Shown here: positions 48,601 to 59,911 of the stretch, piece after piece | Layout: every line of letters starts with the position of its first letter | How positions within the stretch are numbered: the stretch's first letter is position 1 | Assembly: GCA_022885665.1 (NCBI GenBank) | Contig: JAGQDJ010000088.1 | Span: 162,715-226,714 of the forward strand | Direction of reading: 5' to 3' | DNA length: 64,000 bases | Origin: Triops longicaudatus | Lineage: Eukaryota; Arthropoda; Branchiopoda; Notostraca; Triopsidae | Made by a program: the position numbers and the translations under genes | The notes under the pieces: model-generated | The model's database searches: none | What the model was told of the DNA's origin: nothing | What the model saw: the letters and a program-made list of their open reading frames with translations, nothing else

Positions 48601-51600
48601 GTAGTGCAGTACTAAAATAGGTTTCCTTGGAGTTGTCAGTTCCCGGAAATTAAAGCTCAGCCACCACGTGGCTCTTAGCGTTGCTGTTAGCACAGCGCGG
48701 CGTGATGTGCGGAACCATTCAGGTTTCCATTTCCGCCCCACGGCGGCGCTCGAGGGTGGCTTGACTTATACTGTAAATACTGCTCCAGCTGGCGAATATC
48801 TTTTGAATAAGTTGACACTTTTGGGAAAAGTCACAACGTTTTTCAATGAGAAAAACAGAACTTTAGATAAAAAGGGGGGTATATAGTCTAAGGGTAAAAG
48901 CCCATGGCTTAGAGGGTTGATTACTACCCCTCGTAAATCTACTAATAGCCACAATAGACCTGCCTTGCCTTTTCTCAACCCCTCTGCCACTTTTTCCCAA
49001 CCCTCCGTAATGAGTGTGACAGGCGACCCCCGATTTTCTTCTTCAGGTCTCCATTTCTCCCAGATTTAGGTAAGCTATGGGGAAGCTTGACTTGTCCCCG
49101 AAACGTTTCACACTGGCAAGTCAATTTCCGTAGCCTTCGTTAAGTAACCAAACGAGAGACGCGCCAGAGGGTCAGCAGAGGGTGGTTTCAGGGTGGCGCT
49201 GGCTGTCTCTTGCGCGCTGGAGACCATAAATACCTTAGCTTGTAAATCTTGTCAATCTCCCATTGTCAACTTCTCGTTTACTACCTCACAAAAAAAAAAA
49301 ACACCGCAGAAGTTCCTCTCTCAGAGTGGCGGAGATCTATTCTTCCAAGACGTCATTTTGGATTGGTTTTTGAGTTTGACAGACTCGTTTTCGAACTTGT
49401 GTCGCTTTCGAAAGAAAAGAGGGGTAAAAAGTTTCCAGCTAGTTAAACTAGGTTCTCAAACTTGGAACAAACTTTTCTTAGCATGGGTGTCTTTTCTTAG
49501 CAATCGGACAGATCTAGTTCGCTTTAAAACCACCTTGAAAGGTTTTACGAATAACGTGGGAACTTTAGAAGGCGAATTTTCAGCATTGCTACGTAATTTG
49601 CAAAATTATAGCGATAGTAAAGTTTGTAAAAAGTTTTTCAATGTGCTGTGCACACAATTTTTTCTAGATAATAAACTAGTTAAATTGAAACATCAAGCTT
49701 AAAACTTATAAGTCGTGAAAATAGTAAGGAACTAGACATATTTTAGCACTTCAGAATTTTTCAGATTTTTTTATTTTTATTTTTTTTTTAAAGCAAAAAT
49801 CTAGTATTCTGAACATGTCGCTTTGGAGTTATTGTCTTGAAAGTAAGTCTTGTCGCAAAACTGGGACGACGATATCGCTAGACCAGCTTGATCGATTTTA
49901 AGAATTTACGCAATATTTTTAGAACTAAAAGCTTCGTGCAGTGACTGGAATAGAATTTAAAGATTCAACGTTTACAACAAAGCTCAAAACTTGCTTCAGG
50001 TAGCTAATTTGTTAAATTTATATTTTATAAAACACTGGAGCGTATTACAATCTGGTAAATCTGCAAATTTTACTGTCAAGAGCTTTTTCAAAGTATTGGC
50101 AGTATTCACATAAAGATGTACGTCAATTCCCACGTAGTTTGGCCATAAACACCTCATCTAGCCTCATAAGATTTCGCTGTATTTCTATCAATACGCTCAG
50201 CTCTCCACAGTTCTTTCACGATCCCTAAGTCCGTAAAAAACGAGTACTGCATATAGGGTTCTTTACGCTGCTAGTGTACCACTTTCTTATGAACGAGAAT
50301 GTCCAGATTCGTATTTTAGTCTGGGAAGAGAAAATCATTTTCCTGAGGTAGAAAAACGACAGAAGTTGTTACTTTTGGACATGTTTCCATTCGCCTGACC
50401 AAGTCAATCAACAAAGCCAAGGGTTGTTATTTGGAGGGTAGGAATGCCAGAAAAGATGGCAGTTCTCAAAAGGTTTTCCCCCCTGGTGAGTAAGCGTTGG
50501 TCTTGCTTTTGCCAAGATAACCATCGTTTTGACTCGGGGAAAACGACTTGACCAGTAGACACCATACAAAACGCCCCATGATACTTGTTCCGAAAACTTC
50601 TGAAACGTTAAAAGCGAAATCTCGCCCCTTTAACTTAACTTAAGCCTTTTGGGCTTATTGCTCCCTTTTTTCTCCAAGCATAATGCTTGTTACGACACAA
50701 TAAAAAAGCGCACCGGATGGGGAATATGTTCTTAAAACATCTTTCGCAGCTTCTTTTGGGGGAAAAAGATGTTCCGACTTTTTTTTAAGTAGCAAAAGCA
50801 TACCACAGCAAGGAATGGATAGTCAATCATATGCAAAAAGGCGGTAGCTTTGAGCACTCTTATCACCACTGACAGCTCAGCCTATTGTTTTCTTATAACT
50901 GACCCCTTTTCGATCCTCTGAAGCGGAAGAAGATTTTTAGTTTTCAAATATGAGGTTAGGATTATCTGAGCGTTCCAGGAAACTGGAGATTCTTGTTCTT
51001 TTTTTTCTTTTTGTTAGCCTTCGTCATTAACGATGCACAAAACACATAAGCTGGGGATTAAATTTGTTGGAACTCCCGCATTGCGAGGAAAAATAGACCT
51101 AATTAACATTTGGAAGCCATCGGCAGGCTCATCAAGCATTTTTTTTTTCGTTCTGGTACGTACTAAGGAAGACATTCCGATATTCGCAGCTGCGCCCACA
51201 CAAAAGAAAACCTCCCTCGTGATGAGTTATGTTTTATGACAAGAATGAAGGCAAGATGAGTTAGGATGCTGGTGAAGAAGACAAAAAGACCTCCCGGAAT
51301 TTTTTTTTAGGAAAAAAATAAGAAAAAAGGAAATTTAAGAACTACAAATACCTTTAACGAGTTAAAAGTCTCTTTCTGTATACCACTTCTTCAGTATTTC
51401 TTTTTGTTTGGACGGCAAAGGAGTTATTTTTAGTGCGAAGAGAGGAGAATTCGTTCTGGTTGTTCAGGTTCGCGTTTTAAAGCGTGATAATTCTCGTTGA
51501 GCCGCGGAAGATTTACTACGACGCAGTATTTCTTACGTTTGCCATCCGTCATTCCTTTCGAACGTGATGGAAAAAGAGCCAGACGAAGAAAAATTAAACA

Positions 51601-52475
51601 TTGGGCCTGAGAGTATTGTTGGTAATGCAAATGAAGACAGCGTGAAGGTTTCTGCTTCATCTTTTTTTCTCTCCGTGCGTCTTGTCAATGTTTCAGCTCT
51701 TGTTAGGGGTAAATTCCCATAATGGGTTGTAAGAGTAATGACGCGTAGAAGGCGTAAATGAGCAAGTTGGACGAGAAGGGGAAACGGGCAGGGTGGAGCC
51801 TTTGGAAAGTGCTTTAAAACTCATTAAGTCATTCACACTCGTTAAGATAGTCTCCCTCGGTTTACTTTTTCAACCTTTTCTTGCTTGAGTCCCAAAAAAA
51901 ATGAAGGGTTTCGGGGGTCCACCAAGGGAAGGATACTGATTGTGCGCGGGAAAACGGAGAGGGTGGATGGGGGTGAAACAGGACACACCGGCGAGTCAAC
52001 TTTCAGTCCTCCTTAGCGACTTTTTCACCTTGTCCCTAAAGTTAGGACCTCTTATGCACGCGGTTTCGTTTTACGCGGCACGTCGCCGGCTTATTTCTTA
52101 TGGCGCTTTAGCGGAGACTCGAATTACGCGGTATTTTACTCGCGTTCCAGGGAATATCGAGTGCAATTTTTGCTCGAGAAGGAAAGTAAATGCACTTAGT
52201 ACGTGCATAAAAGCGAAGGGGTTGGTTGTCAGTACTTACTCGGATGACACCCAATGGCCCTTGAGCTCGGGTGGATACGCTGCATGTGTGTGAGCTTCCC
52301 GCACTTGAATTTGAGCAAGTTGGTGTTCGCAGGTAGACAAAGTGTCATCTTCGGCCAAAGATAACGCGTTTCCCAAGAATTGCTGCCCGTGGATCATTAC
52401 TGGCGCCACTCCGAGCAGTGTGACCATCGCCAGCCGTAGCCAATGTATACATCCTTCATAAATCAATAAAACCAT
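42624..52475 (-). CDS. APCDD1: APCDD1, secreted/membrane-anchored Wnt-signalling inhibitor
   Basis: Coding exons in transcript order are 52240-52475, 45907-46170, 45425-45839, 43363-43552 and 42624-43246, all with GT-AG introns and matching phases. Together they give 575 residues (human about 514). APCDD1 binds Wnt ligands and LRP co-receptors at the cell surface. The N-terminus is hydrophobic, a likely signal peptide. The first APCDD domain opens WVSSECETRPGPEF (about 75-88), with LYTLTAKG, TCPGY, HELQLLR and FLGDIH (277-282), and closes YRPTAYQLPL. The second opens WVSQRCETR (340-348) and includes YYSDPFC, GGTEYDF and YRPTAYQPPL-type closure. A His/Lys-rich insert lies at about 200-237. The C-terminus ends in a hydrophobic stretch with no cytoplasmic tail, which fits a GPI anchor or a very short tail. 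The weakest point is the fourth donor, AAAG/GTACAT, chosen because the phase fits. A further 5' exon is possible. Confidence 0.93.
43813..43833. repeat. Poly(T) run in APCDD1 intron 3
   Basis: About 21 T in a row between the third and fourth coding exons of APCDD1. On the transcribed (minus) strand it is poly(A). Confidence 0.9.
46222..46374. repeat. Tandem repeat, about five 31-bp units, in APCDD1 intron 1
   Basis: Units read roughly TTGAAATAATTATTTTGATT then GTTGAGGAATA, with small variants (gaaaG, gagAAtta). The array begins about 50 bases upstream of the second coding exon in transcript direction, so it lies in the branch-point/polypyrimidine neighbourhood of that acceptor. Confidence 0.9.
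46375..51985 (-). other. APCDD1 intron 1, long
   Basis: Most of the 6-kb first intron. No independent gene is supported. A 169-codon frame at 49193-49702 on + lacks a good context, domain or splice support. A T-rich tract occurs near 49.77 kb. Confidence 0.6.
51990..52215. repeat. GC-richer repeat-like block in APCDD1 intron 1
   Basis: A stretch rich in 'acgcgg', 'gcgcttta' and 'cgcgttccaggg' words, clearly different in base use from its surroundings. Similar vocabularies are common in pogo-like MITEs of invertebrates, but no terminal inverted repeats were located. Confidence 0.35.
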
Positions 52476-54486
52476 TATTAGTATATAAGAATGCTATAAT
52501 GCAGCTTGAAACCTCAGAATTAATTTCTGTTCGCTTTTTTTAATGTAAATTGTGAATACTCACATTTTTAAATCAGAAAGGGAAGTAAATTATAGAAAAA
52601 CATGCGAAAAATAATGCAAAAAATGCGAGAAAAAATAATAAAAAATAAAGATAAGAAGAGAAATATGAAAAGACGTCGGAGATTTCAATCACTGAGATAC
52701 AAAAAAGAAACGATCCCAATGAGAGTTTTAATTAGAGGGCTTTAAGGATGTCGGTTGTAAAAACATAGCTGCAGAAGATAAGAGAGACAGAAAGTGAGAG
52801 AGAGACAGAAAAGAAGAGGCTGAGGCTTCCTTTTCGCAGCGTGCCACATGTCACTAAAGCCGGGGATATTTGCGGTCAGTTTATTTTGGGGGTCCTACAA
52901 AACTTCTTTCTTCTCTTGAATGGACTCCAACGTTTTTTTCAAGCGTTTTGTACGCATTAAGGTAAATAATTAAGGTGATAAATCGGTTAGTCAGATACCC
53001 AAGACGCTAAATAGGCAAAAACGCTGTAATTGGTCCATTCCAATTAAAACTTGCAAATTTTTCCTTACTGAAAGCTGACATTCTCTCAGAAAATCCTCGA
53101 AAATATCCATGAAACGCTCTTAATCCTTTAATCTCTTTCTCTTGCCTTTATCTTTTTAATGAACTCAACGTGAGCTCAAGTGCTTTAATATCCCACGAGG
53201 ATTTTTAATTAAGCCTTAAATCTGCCAATCTAAAATACAAGTGCAATTCATTGATTTTTAAAAACTGCAAAATAATATAAGTTTTGCTCTTTACCTTTTT
53301 CGTAACGGGTTTGATTTATTGCTATTTTTAAACTAGCGTTTGCTTTTTCGTGGCATTAAAAGTTTACTCTAAATTTAGTTTTAAATTTTACTCTAAATTT
53401 AGGTAAATATTTATACCAAAGTTATTGAATCTTTTATGTAACGACGAAACAATGAAATTGTAGCTTGGTATGAAAAGTATAATACAACGAAAATCTTCTA
53501 GTGTAATCATGCATTGGTTCCTTATACAATCAAAAATTCGTTTAATTGGAGTCGTACTCTAGATTCCGGCAGAGTAGGCTCTTAAGCTTATCTGGCCCAT
53601 TCTAGGTCATTAAGTCGGGGAGTGAGGAGCTTGGGGAGGGGGTTAGCAATCGGTCGATTAACTCTCAAGTGTCTCTCGGCAACGTAAGACGAAGATAAGG
53701 CACGACGAAAAGGGCTTTTGCCGAATCATTTCTGCGATAATATTCTTTTCTCCACCTCCACGTTTTTCGTTGTTGGTTGAGTTTTCAAGAGGCGCTTTTT
53801 TGTTCATTTTCTTTCTTAAGGGGAGCTAAATTGGAGCAGAAAAGTTGACGAGGCAACAGCGGCATTTATCTTGCCACGGTACCTGGATAATTATAATGAT
53901 TGCCTCCCTTGACAATATAGGCTATGCTTCGGAGCGTAGGAGTCAAAAGACACCGGCCGTCAGAAGGCTTGAAGTTTGTCAATATGAGTAAAAGTTTTAA
54001 ATGCACTTGGCAGCGTGGTCGCATTCCCAAGATGCCACGTTGGGGTATCTCGGTTGCCTAATTATGCTGCTCAGTTTTCGAGGCGCCGTTGGGAAGCTGA
54101 ATCTTGTCGCGAAATGTAAACTTGACGCTTTAAAACTTGCTCAGCGAGCATCAACAATCCTCCCTTATAGCTCTCCTCTTTGGATTTATTTACTCAGTTT
54201 TTTGTATAAAAACGTGAAGTGCTTACCTTCCCAAGTACCCATAGTCTCCACAACGTCGTAGATCGTAATCCAATGTTACTACATAAGAAATTGTAACCCA
54301 CAGAAACTTTTCACTTTCTGCTTTCGACCAGAAATTTCAAAAATTTTTTCTTGCTGGCAAAACACACAAATACAGTGCAATTAGTGTAATAGAGAATGAC
54401 TTGGAAAACTTGAACAAGTTCGCAGCAACGGTAATTCACCCGCCAAATCGAGGAGCGTAGCGTGACGTAGAACCGAACAAGCTTAC
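52476..54486. other. Region upstream of the APCDD1 first recognised exon
   Basis: No gene supported. Ahead of the APCDD1 ATG a TACTAAT branch-point-like word is followed about 20 bases later by AG at 52455-52454, so an upstream exon could splice in there. Confidence 0.45.
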
Positions 54487-54639
54487 GACTGGTGCCTGAC
54501 TGAAGTCCTGAAGTGAAGAGTCGTGGAAGAAAGAGTCAGATGTGGCGAGGGAAGAGGCGAGCGAAAGCCACAGCTTTTCGAGAACGGAGGCTGGATAGCC
54601 GATCTCGATGGGCATAAAGTATAGCGAGCAGAGCCTCAA
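54487..54639 (-). CDS. Splice-bounded open exon, possible 5' exon of APCDD1
   Basis: On the minus strand a good acceptor (ttactcctacag) precedes a 153-base stretch open in one frame (MPIEIGYPASVLEKLWL... in its middle), which ends at a strong donor, CAGTC/GTAAGC. It lies 2 kb upstream of APCDD1 on the same strand. Its phase 0 end does not match the phase 1 acceptor inside the APCDD1 signal-peptide exon, so if used it would more likely be 5' untranslated. No family is recognised. Confidence 0.32.
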
Positions 54640-56387
54640 CTGTAGGAGTAAATGGGGATTTATGGACTGTATCGAGTCAAAGTCAACAGGCGTAAAAAGG
54701 GACTCGAGGAGAAGTATCTTCTTTGGCTAATTTTTATTTATATACCTGCGAAAGAATGTAGCAGCCAAGCAAATTGTGCTGCCTACAAGGAAAACACTTG
54801 TTCTGGATTTTCTTTCCAAAATCCTACAATTTTTTATTCTGCTACTTTGCTATTGCGTTGGCACACTGTGGATTTTTTCCTTGAGTTTTCTATTTCTCAT
54901 CGCAGTATGTTTCTGGCAGCTCAGTGTTTAACGTTTATATTAAACACACAAACGAGCGTAAGTGCGAAGACCAATGATATCCTTTTTGTATTTTATGTTT
55001 ACATGAACAATGTTATCTAAGTTGAATTAAAAAGTTGTAGCTTTTTTTACACACACACATCGCATATACGAATTACTCATTAAGACGTATTAACTAGTGA
55101 GTTTTTATTTAAACGAAATTAGAGTAATACGCTGCATTCTAAGAAATTCACCAACAAGTGATGTAAGCTCGAAGGTAAACACGCGGATCTTGCGTAGTCA
55201 TGCAGCTTTAGTGGCGCGAATTATAAGGTGATACGCAATTGTGTATTTAGAGTATACTATCCCTAGGTGAGTTATTGTCAAATGGGGTTATTCTGAACAC
55301 ATGGGGCAACTTTGAACATTTCATGAGAACCGTAGGACATTTGCAATTACGCAACGCAACGAACCAATTTTGCTTTGACGACTTCGTGGCAACAAGAAGA
55401 GGAAAGTAAGATACTTTTTGGTGCATTTTACGAGTCTTCGAATTTCACTAAAAAGTATAAGAGTTAAAAGCTCTGTTTTTCCTAGAAAGATACTGCATTG
55501 GCAATCATTTCTGCAACCTAAATCAAAACGCAGTTACAATATCTCGCTTACATGCAAATTCGATGTTTACATTTACCCAGCAAACTCTGACCTTTTTCCT
55601 GTGTTATGGCTTACGGACTTTCCAAGGCGAGAGTGAAAGGGAGCGCGTCGGCGTCTGGGAGGACGCTACTTGCGAAGAAAAACACATATAACTCAACTCG
55701 AAAACCAAAATTATATTAAGAGTTGAGAAGATTGTGTACAGACAAGACTAAAGCAGTAGTTGAAATCATAGGAATGAATATTAGTTTCAAAGCTAAAATA
55801 CCTCTCTTTCTGCGTATCTCTTTTCAGTTATATATTTCCTAAAATACTAAAGTCTTATTCTTTAAAGAAACGATCAAGCGTACACAAATTCCAGGAATAA
55901 ATAGTTTGCGAAAATTTTATATCTGAATCTTTGTCATGCAACTTTTTGTTTGCTTTCAGAGTTTTACCGGACTGGGTTTACTTTGAATGCGTACTTAAAA
56001 AAATAAAATGCTCACACATACCGCCGCTGTCAGGGGGATTTTTACTACGCCGGAGAAATCATAGCGCTACCGGTTAAATATTTCATGTAAGTTGCGTGAC
56101 TTTGCTTTTACCTTTACGATCCGTATTTTACCACATTCGTTTTATGTGAACAGCTTCTGTTCATCATAATACACCCTAAGCGAATCTAAGACGTTGTGTG
56201 TACAATAACCACCAGGGTACGGTAGTGCAGCGTAAAGTACTGCGTAATCGAAAGTAGAAGTGACACTACCCATTGTTCCTATACCGTATTTAACTGACGG
56301 CTTATCTGTTCTTTTTGGACGGGACGCGGTCAGCTGTGGTTTCCTGACTGAACAATTCCATATTTACAGATTATTTCACCCATAAAG
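54640..56387. other. Intergenic region between divergent APCDD1 and REEP5
   Basis: Separates two genes that point away from each other and probably contains both promoters. No TATA box at a convincing distance was seen. 'atttacag' at 56371-56378 just before the REEP5 start could be an acceptor from an untranslated first exon. Confidence 0.45.
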
Positions 56388-57274
56388 ATGGAGCAACTTA
56401 ACAAATTCGGTAAGCTATGATTGTTTGTTTGAGATAGTGTCTCATTTGTTGCATGCCGCTTGTACTAAAAACGATGGCTGGGGTTTTTGTTAAGCCAAGA
56501 TTTTATCATTACTGACTTTCATATTTTTCTTTCCCTCTTAATCCTTAGTTGCACCATATAGGGCGTCGATAGAAAAGCTGCTTCATGAGCCAGATTCCAA
56601 GGTAAACAAATTCTTGGAGTTGGCGGAATCAAAGACTGGAATTAAGCGCTTTTATCTGGTTTCGGGTAAGTTTTATTCCATTTGAGGTTTTAAATTAGTA
56701 TCCGTGTGTGCTAAGTAGTATTGACAAGCGTTAATTATTTCGATTAATTAGAACTATTATTTACTTATATTTGCAGGAATTGCGGCTGTTTTGGCGTTGT
56801 ATCTAGTCATTGGATATGGAGCACAGCTTCTTTGCAACTTCATTGGTTTTCTGTACCCTGCTTTCGCTTCAATCAAGGCGTTAGAGTCACCAAATAAAGA
56901 CGACGACACGAAGTGGTTGACTTATTGGGTAGTTTATGCCTTCTTCTCCGTGGCAGAGTTTTTCTCCGATTTATTGCTCTCTTGGTTCCCCCTTTACTGG
57001 CTCGCCAAAGTAAGATTGTTTTTAATTAACACAGGAAATTTTTAACGACTATTTCTCTTTGACTTAGTGCGCTTTTCTCATTTGGTGCTTCGCCCCCGTA
57101 TCGTGGAATGGATCCCAGTGGATTTACCGTCGTTTTATTCGACCAGTGTTCATTAAACACCAAGTTGGCTTAGATTCGGCTATTTCGGGCGCGGCTGAAA
57201 AGTTGGGCGAAGTTGCCGGCAAAGCTGTGAATAAAGGCAAATACCAAAGTTTCCTCGAAAGCAAAAAAAAATAA
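56388..57274 (+). CDS. REEP5: REEP5/6-type ER membrane-shaping protein (TB2/DP1/HVA22 family)
   Basis: Four exons, 56388-56409, 56549-56665, 56777-57009 and 57068-57274, all with canonical GT-AG introns and consistent phases. They encode 192 residues; vertebrate REEP5 has 189. These proteins insert hydrophobic hairpins into the endoplasmic reticulum and generate tubule curvature. The protein starts MEQLNKFVAPYRASIEKLL, then has the family core: a first hairpin (about 42-70) with GYGAQLLCNFIGFLYPAF, SIKALESPNKDDDTKWLTYW (about 75-95), and a second hydrophobic stretch, YAFFSVAEFFSDLLLSWFP, to about 130. A basic, amphipathic C-terminal region ends in KKK. No key element is missing. It could be named REEP5 or REEP6; invertebrates often have one gene for both. 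Confidence 0.97.
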
Positions 57275-57456
57275 TATACGTTTTAACTCTAGCTCAACAA
57301 ATCGCTGCCGACTCGATTCTGAAGAAAGAATAAGATATTTTGTGATTGCTTTGAAACGCAAGTGCTTGGCTTTTCTTGGGGTTTCTTTTGACCTGCTATA
57401 CCAAATAAGAGTCTGATTCACAAAGTATTATGCCTTTCCTTGCCCCAGTAATCTGA

Positions 57457-57462
57457 AATAAA
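57457..57462 (+). terminator. REEP5 polyadenylation signal (AATAAA)
   Basis: The canonical hexamer 183 bases after the REEP5 stop codon, on the same strand, with a plausible T-rich stretch some 60 bases on. Confidence 0.65.
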
Positions 57463-58559
57463 TTAAACTCAATTGTGAAATACTTCCAACGAAATGGCAC
57501 GTTTTGTTACGAAGTCTGAAATTTCATACTAATCAGACTTTTTTAGTGTACAGATAAAGTTCTTTTACGACATTTGGCGGTCTCCTGTGGCTCTGGGTGG
57601 CAGGATGGCCAATAGTGATAAAACAAATATTTTCGCCCGATAAGACGCCAAAGGGCGTCCCGTGCCGCATTGCGAGTCATTTATTGGTATTGTGCGCAAT
57701 CGATAGCAGATAAGATTGCGAGGATCTTGCACAGCCACGAGAATGAGAACTAATGGTTTTCCATGTATTCCTATTCGCGGAAGAGAACTGCATCAAAAGG
57801 AAAGGCCCGAAGCTGATCGGATATCCTTTATTGGTGAATAGATCGCCTATTGATCAAAGAATTATCGAAAATGATAATTTTTGTTTTCAGCTTCATGAGC
57901 TAAGCATTTTTTATGCGCACTATTTAGTACTTTCTTGTCTGCATGTAGAAGTACGGAAAAAAACTTGTACTAACGTTTTACCACCATTAGCTACTTCTTA
58001 AAGATTCATTGTTAGATTAGAAAATAATTTAACGCGTTATTTAATTATTTCCGTAAGGTTTTAATACGTGTCAAGGCGGAATGTGGGTACTTGATCGTTA
58101 CAGGATGGCAAGTTGGTTCTGAAAAACGTTAGGGTGGAAGAACTAGGGTTCTCAGGAAGAAGCAGAATGAAGCTGCGATAAAAAAAAACAAGTACGAGGA
58201 AAGAATACGTTGGCAAAGTTACGCTACAGAGTAAAGCTCGCGTTAGTCAGACGACTTGCAAATCTAGAGCTTGCTTAAAAAATATAGGTTCACGGCTATA
58301 TAAAATTAGTTCAAAGGATTCTGCGGAGCTTGCCGAGTCTCTCGATACTCATAAGTGTTATTCATTTCCATTAGAGTGTATCTGTGGGAATATTTTGGTA
58401 TTCTCGATACCATACAAAACAGGTTGGTAGAAGGGGATGAGTTCGTCATAAAATAGGAGCAAAAACAACTAAGTGCTAAAGACAGTACAGTAGTCCCGTC
58501 CGTTAAAACACCGCTCAATATGAACAGGATACTAAAAATTACAAAATGAAAATGGCATG
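57463..58559. other. Intergenic, no gene seen
   Basis: Between the REEP5 polyadenylation signal and the hAT-type MITE. An 82-codon frame on + (57753-58001) has no support beyond its length. Confidence 0.5.
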
Positions 58560-58567
58560 GCGACTAC

Positions 58568-58724
58568 CAGGGCCGAATTAAGTCTTTACGGGCCCCTAGG
58601 CTGACGTATCCGCGGCCCCCCGCGTATTACGTGTTGCTGAGAAAGAGTACTTTTTCGACGGGCCCCGCCACACCACGGGCCCCTAGGCTGCAGCCTACTT
58701 AGCCTCTATTATAATCCGGCCCTG
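58568..58724. mobile_element. hAT-type MITE with perfect 8-bp target duplication
   Basis: A 157-bp element beginning CAGGGCCGAATTA and ending, in reverse, CAGGGCCGGATTA. A second pair of inverted arms, GGGCCCCTAGGCTG and its partner, lies further inside. The flanks are identical 8-mers, GCGACTAC, at 58560-58567 and 58725-58732. An 8-bp duplication with CAGGG ends is the hallmark of hAT elements. It is strikingly GC-rich against its surroundings and has no coding capacity. Confidence 0.9.
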
Positions 58725-58732
58725 GCGACTAC

Positions 58733-59911
58733 TCTTATGGCTCCTCTAGTGACAGGATCATTCACACTAATTTGGAAATATTCTCATAATTTATAATTTT
58801 TATATTATTTTTTTCCATTGTTTTTATATACGACGTAAGAGTCGTAGAAAGTACTTAGATGACACGTTGAATTTTAGTAAATTTTATTCGCAGTTATTAC
58901 ATGTATGCACATGGAATCAAGACAGATTCTCAGAACGGAGGATTCTTACTTTTCTGCCAATTTCGGTCCTGTACTCAGAGAAAAGGAACGGAGCCCGGAC
59001 CTAAATTGGCGAAGGAGGGGAAAAAACAAAGGTACAATATGTTATCGCCATCTGTTAGTAAAAAGCGTTACTATTTAACTTCAGTAAACAATATGGCCTC
59101 CGTTTCGTAGCGCATTTTTTTTTGTGTTCACTAATGAATTAAAGTGAATAAAGCAATTTTAGTGTGACTTTCTACATGTTTCATCGGTGCACAGTTTGTC
59201 CACGAAGTCAACAGGTACACAAGGTTATAAGTAAACAAGTCTTTGTTAACGTTAATAGGGTTCTCTCTGTTCGTAGAGAAACGAGGCCGCGCTTTATTTC
59301 TGGGCTAGTAATTCTACTCAAGTGGGGGTTATCATGAGTAGAAAAACAAGTGTCCACTATTCAGATACAACAGCCAGCGTATTACGGTTTTAATCTGTTT
59401 TGATAGCTACATGTAACGGACTATGAACACGTTAGCCGAAATAAGAACACCTCCACGGAATCCATCCGACGTCCATCAAAATGTAAGCCAAACATTTCTC
59501 CACAAAAATCTTCCTATTTTCATTCACAACCTAAGTCTATTTTTTGTCCCACCGCACTTTTGCCTTGGCCATATCGTTGTGCGGGGGAAGCACAATAACA
59601 ATATCTCAAGTTTGAGAGGTATTCTGATAGCTTCTCATTGTTGTTTGCAGGAAAACACGTTCTTTTGACAGGTAGTAAAAACGTGACCCCCAGCTAGACC
59701 AAGTTGTTTTGAGGTAAAGTTAATAATAGTCTAACAATTACTGTGTATAGAAATGGGGTAGCGAAAGGTCAAATCCACTACACTCGCGTTTTGATTATCC
59801 ACTAAGCCCCCATCACACCTTAGTGTTCGTTCCTAACATCACAGTAGGAAGCCGGGCAGGTGTGCTCAAACTGTCGTTCACTACAGTTGCAAATCAACTA
59901 CTCTCGCAGAT
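58733..59911. other. Intergenic, no gene seen
   Basis: Upstream of the PAN-module gene. It includes a GCCATCTGTTAG variant of the recurring motif at 59047-59058. No promoter element is clear at a fitting distance from 59912. Confidence 0.5.

Noticed and set aside
49193..49702. 169-codon open frame on + within APCDD1 intron 1
   Set aside because: Starts at a non-ideal site, has low-complexity K/F/L-rich composition, no domain, no signal and no splice context; frames of this length occur by chance in this base composition.
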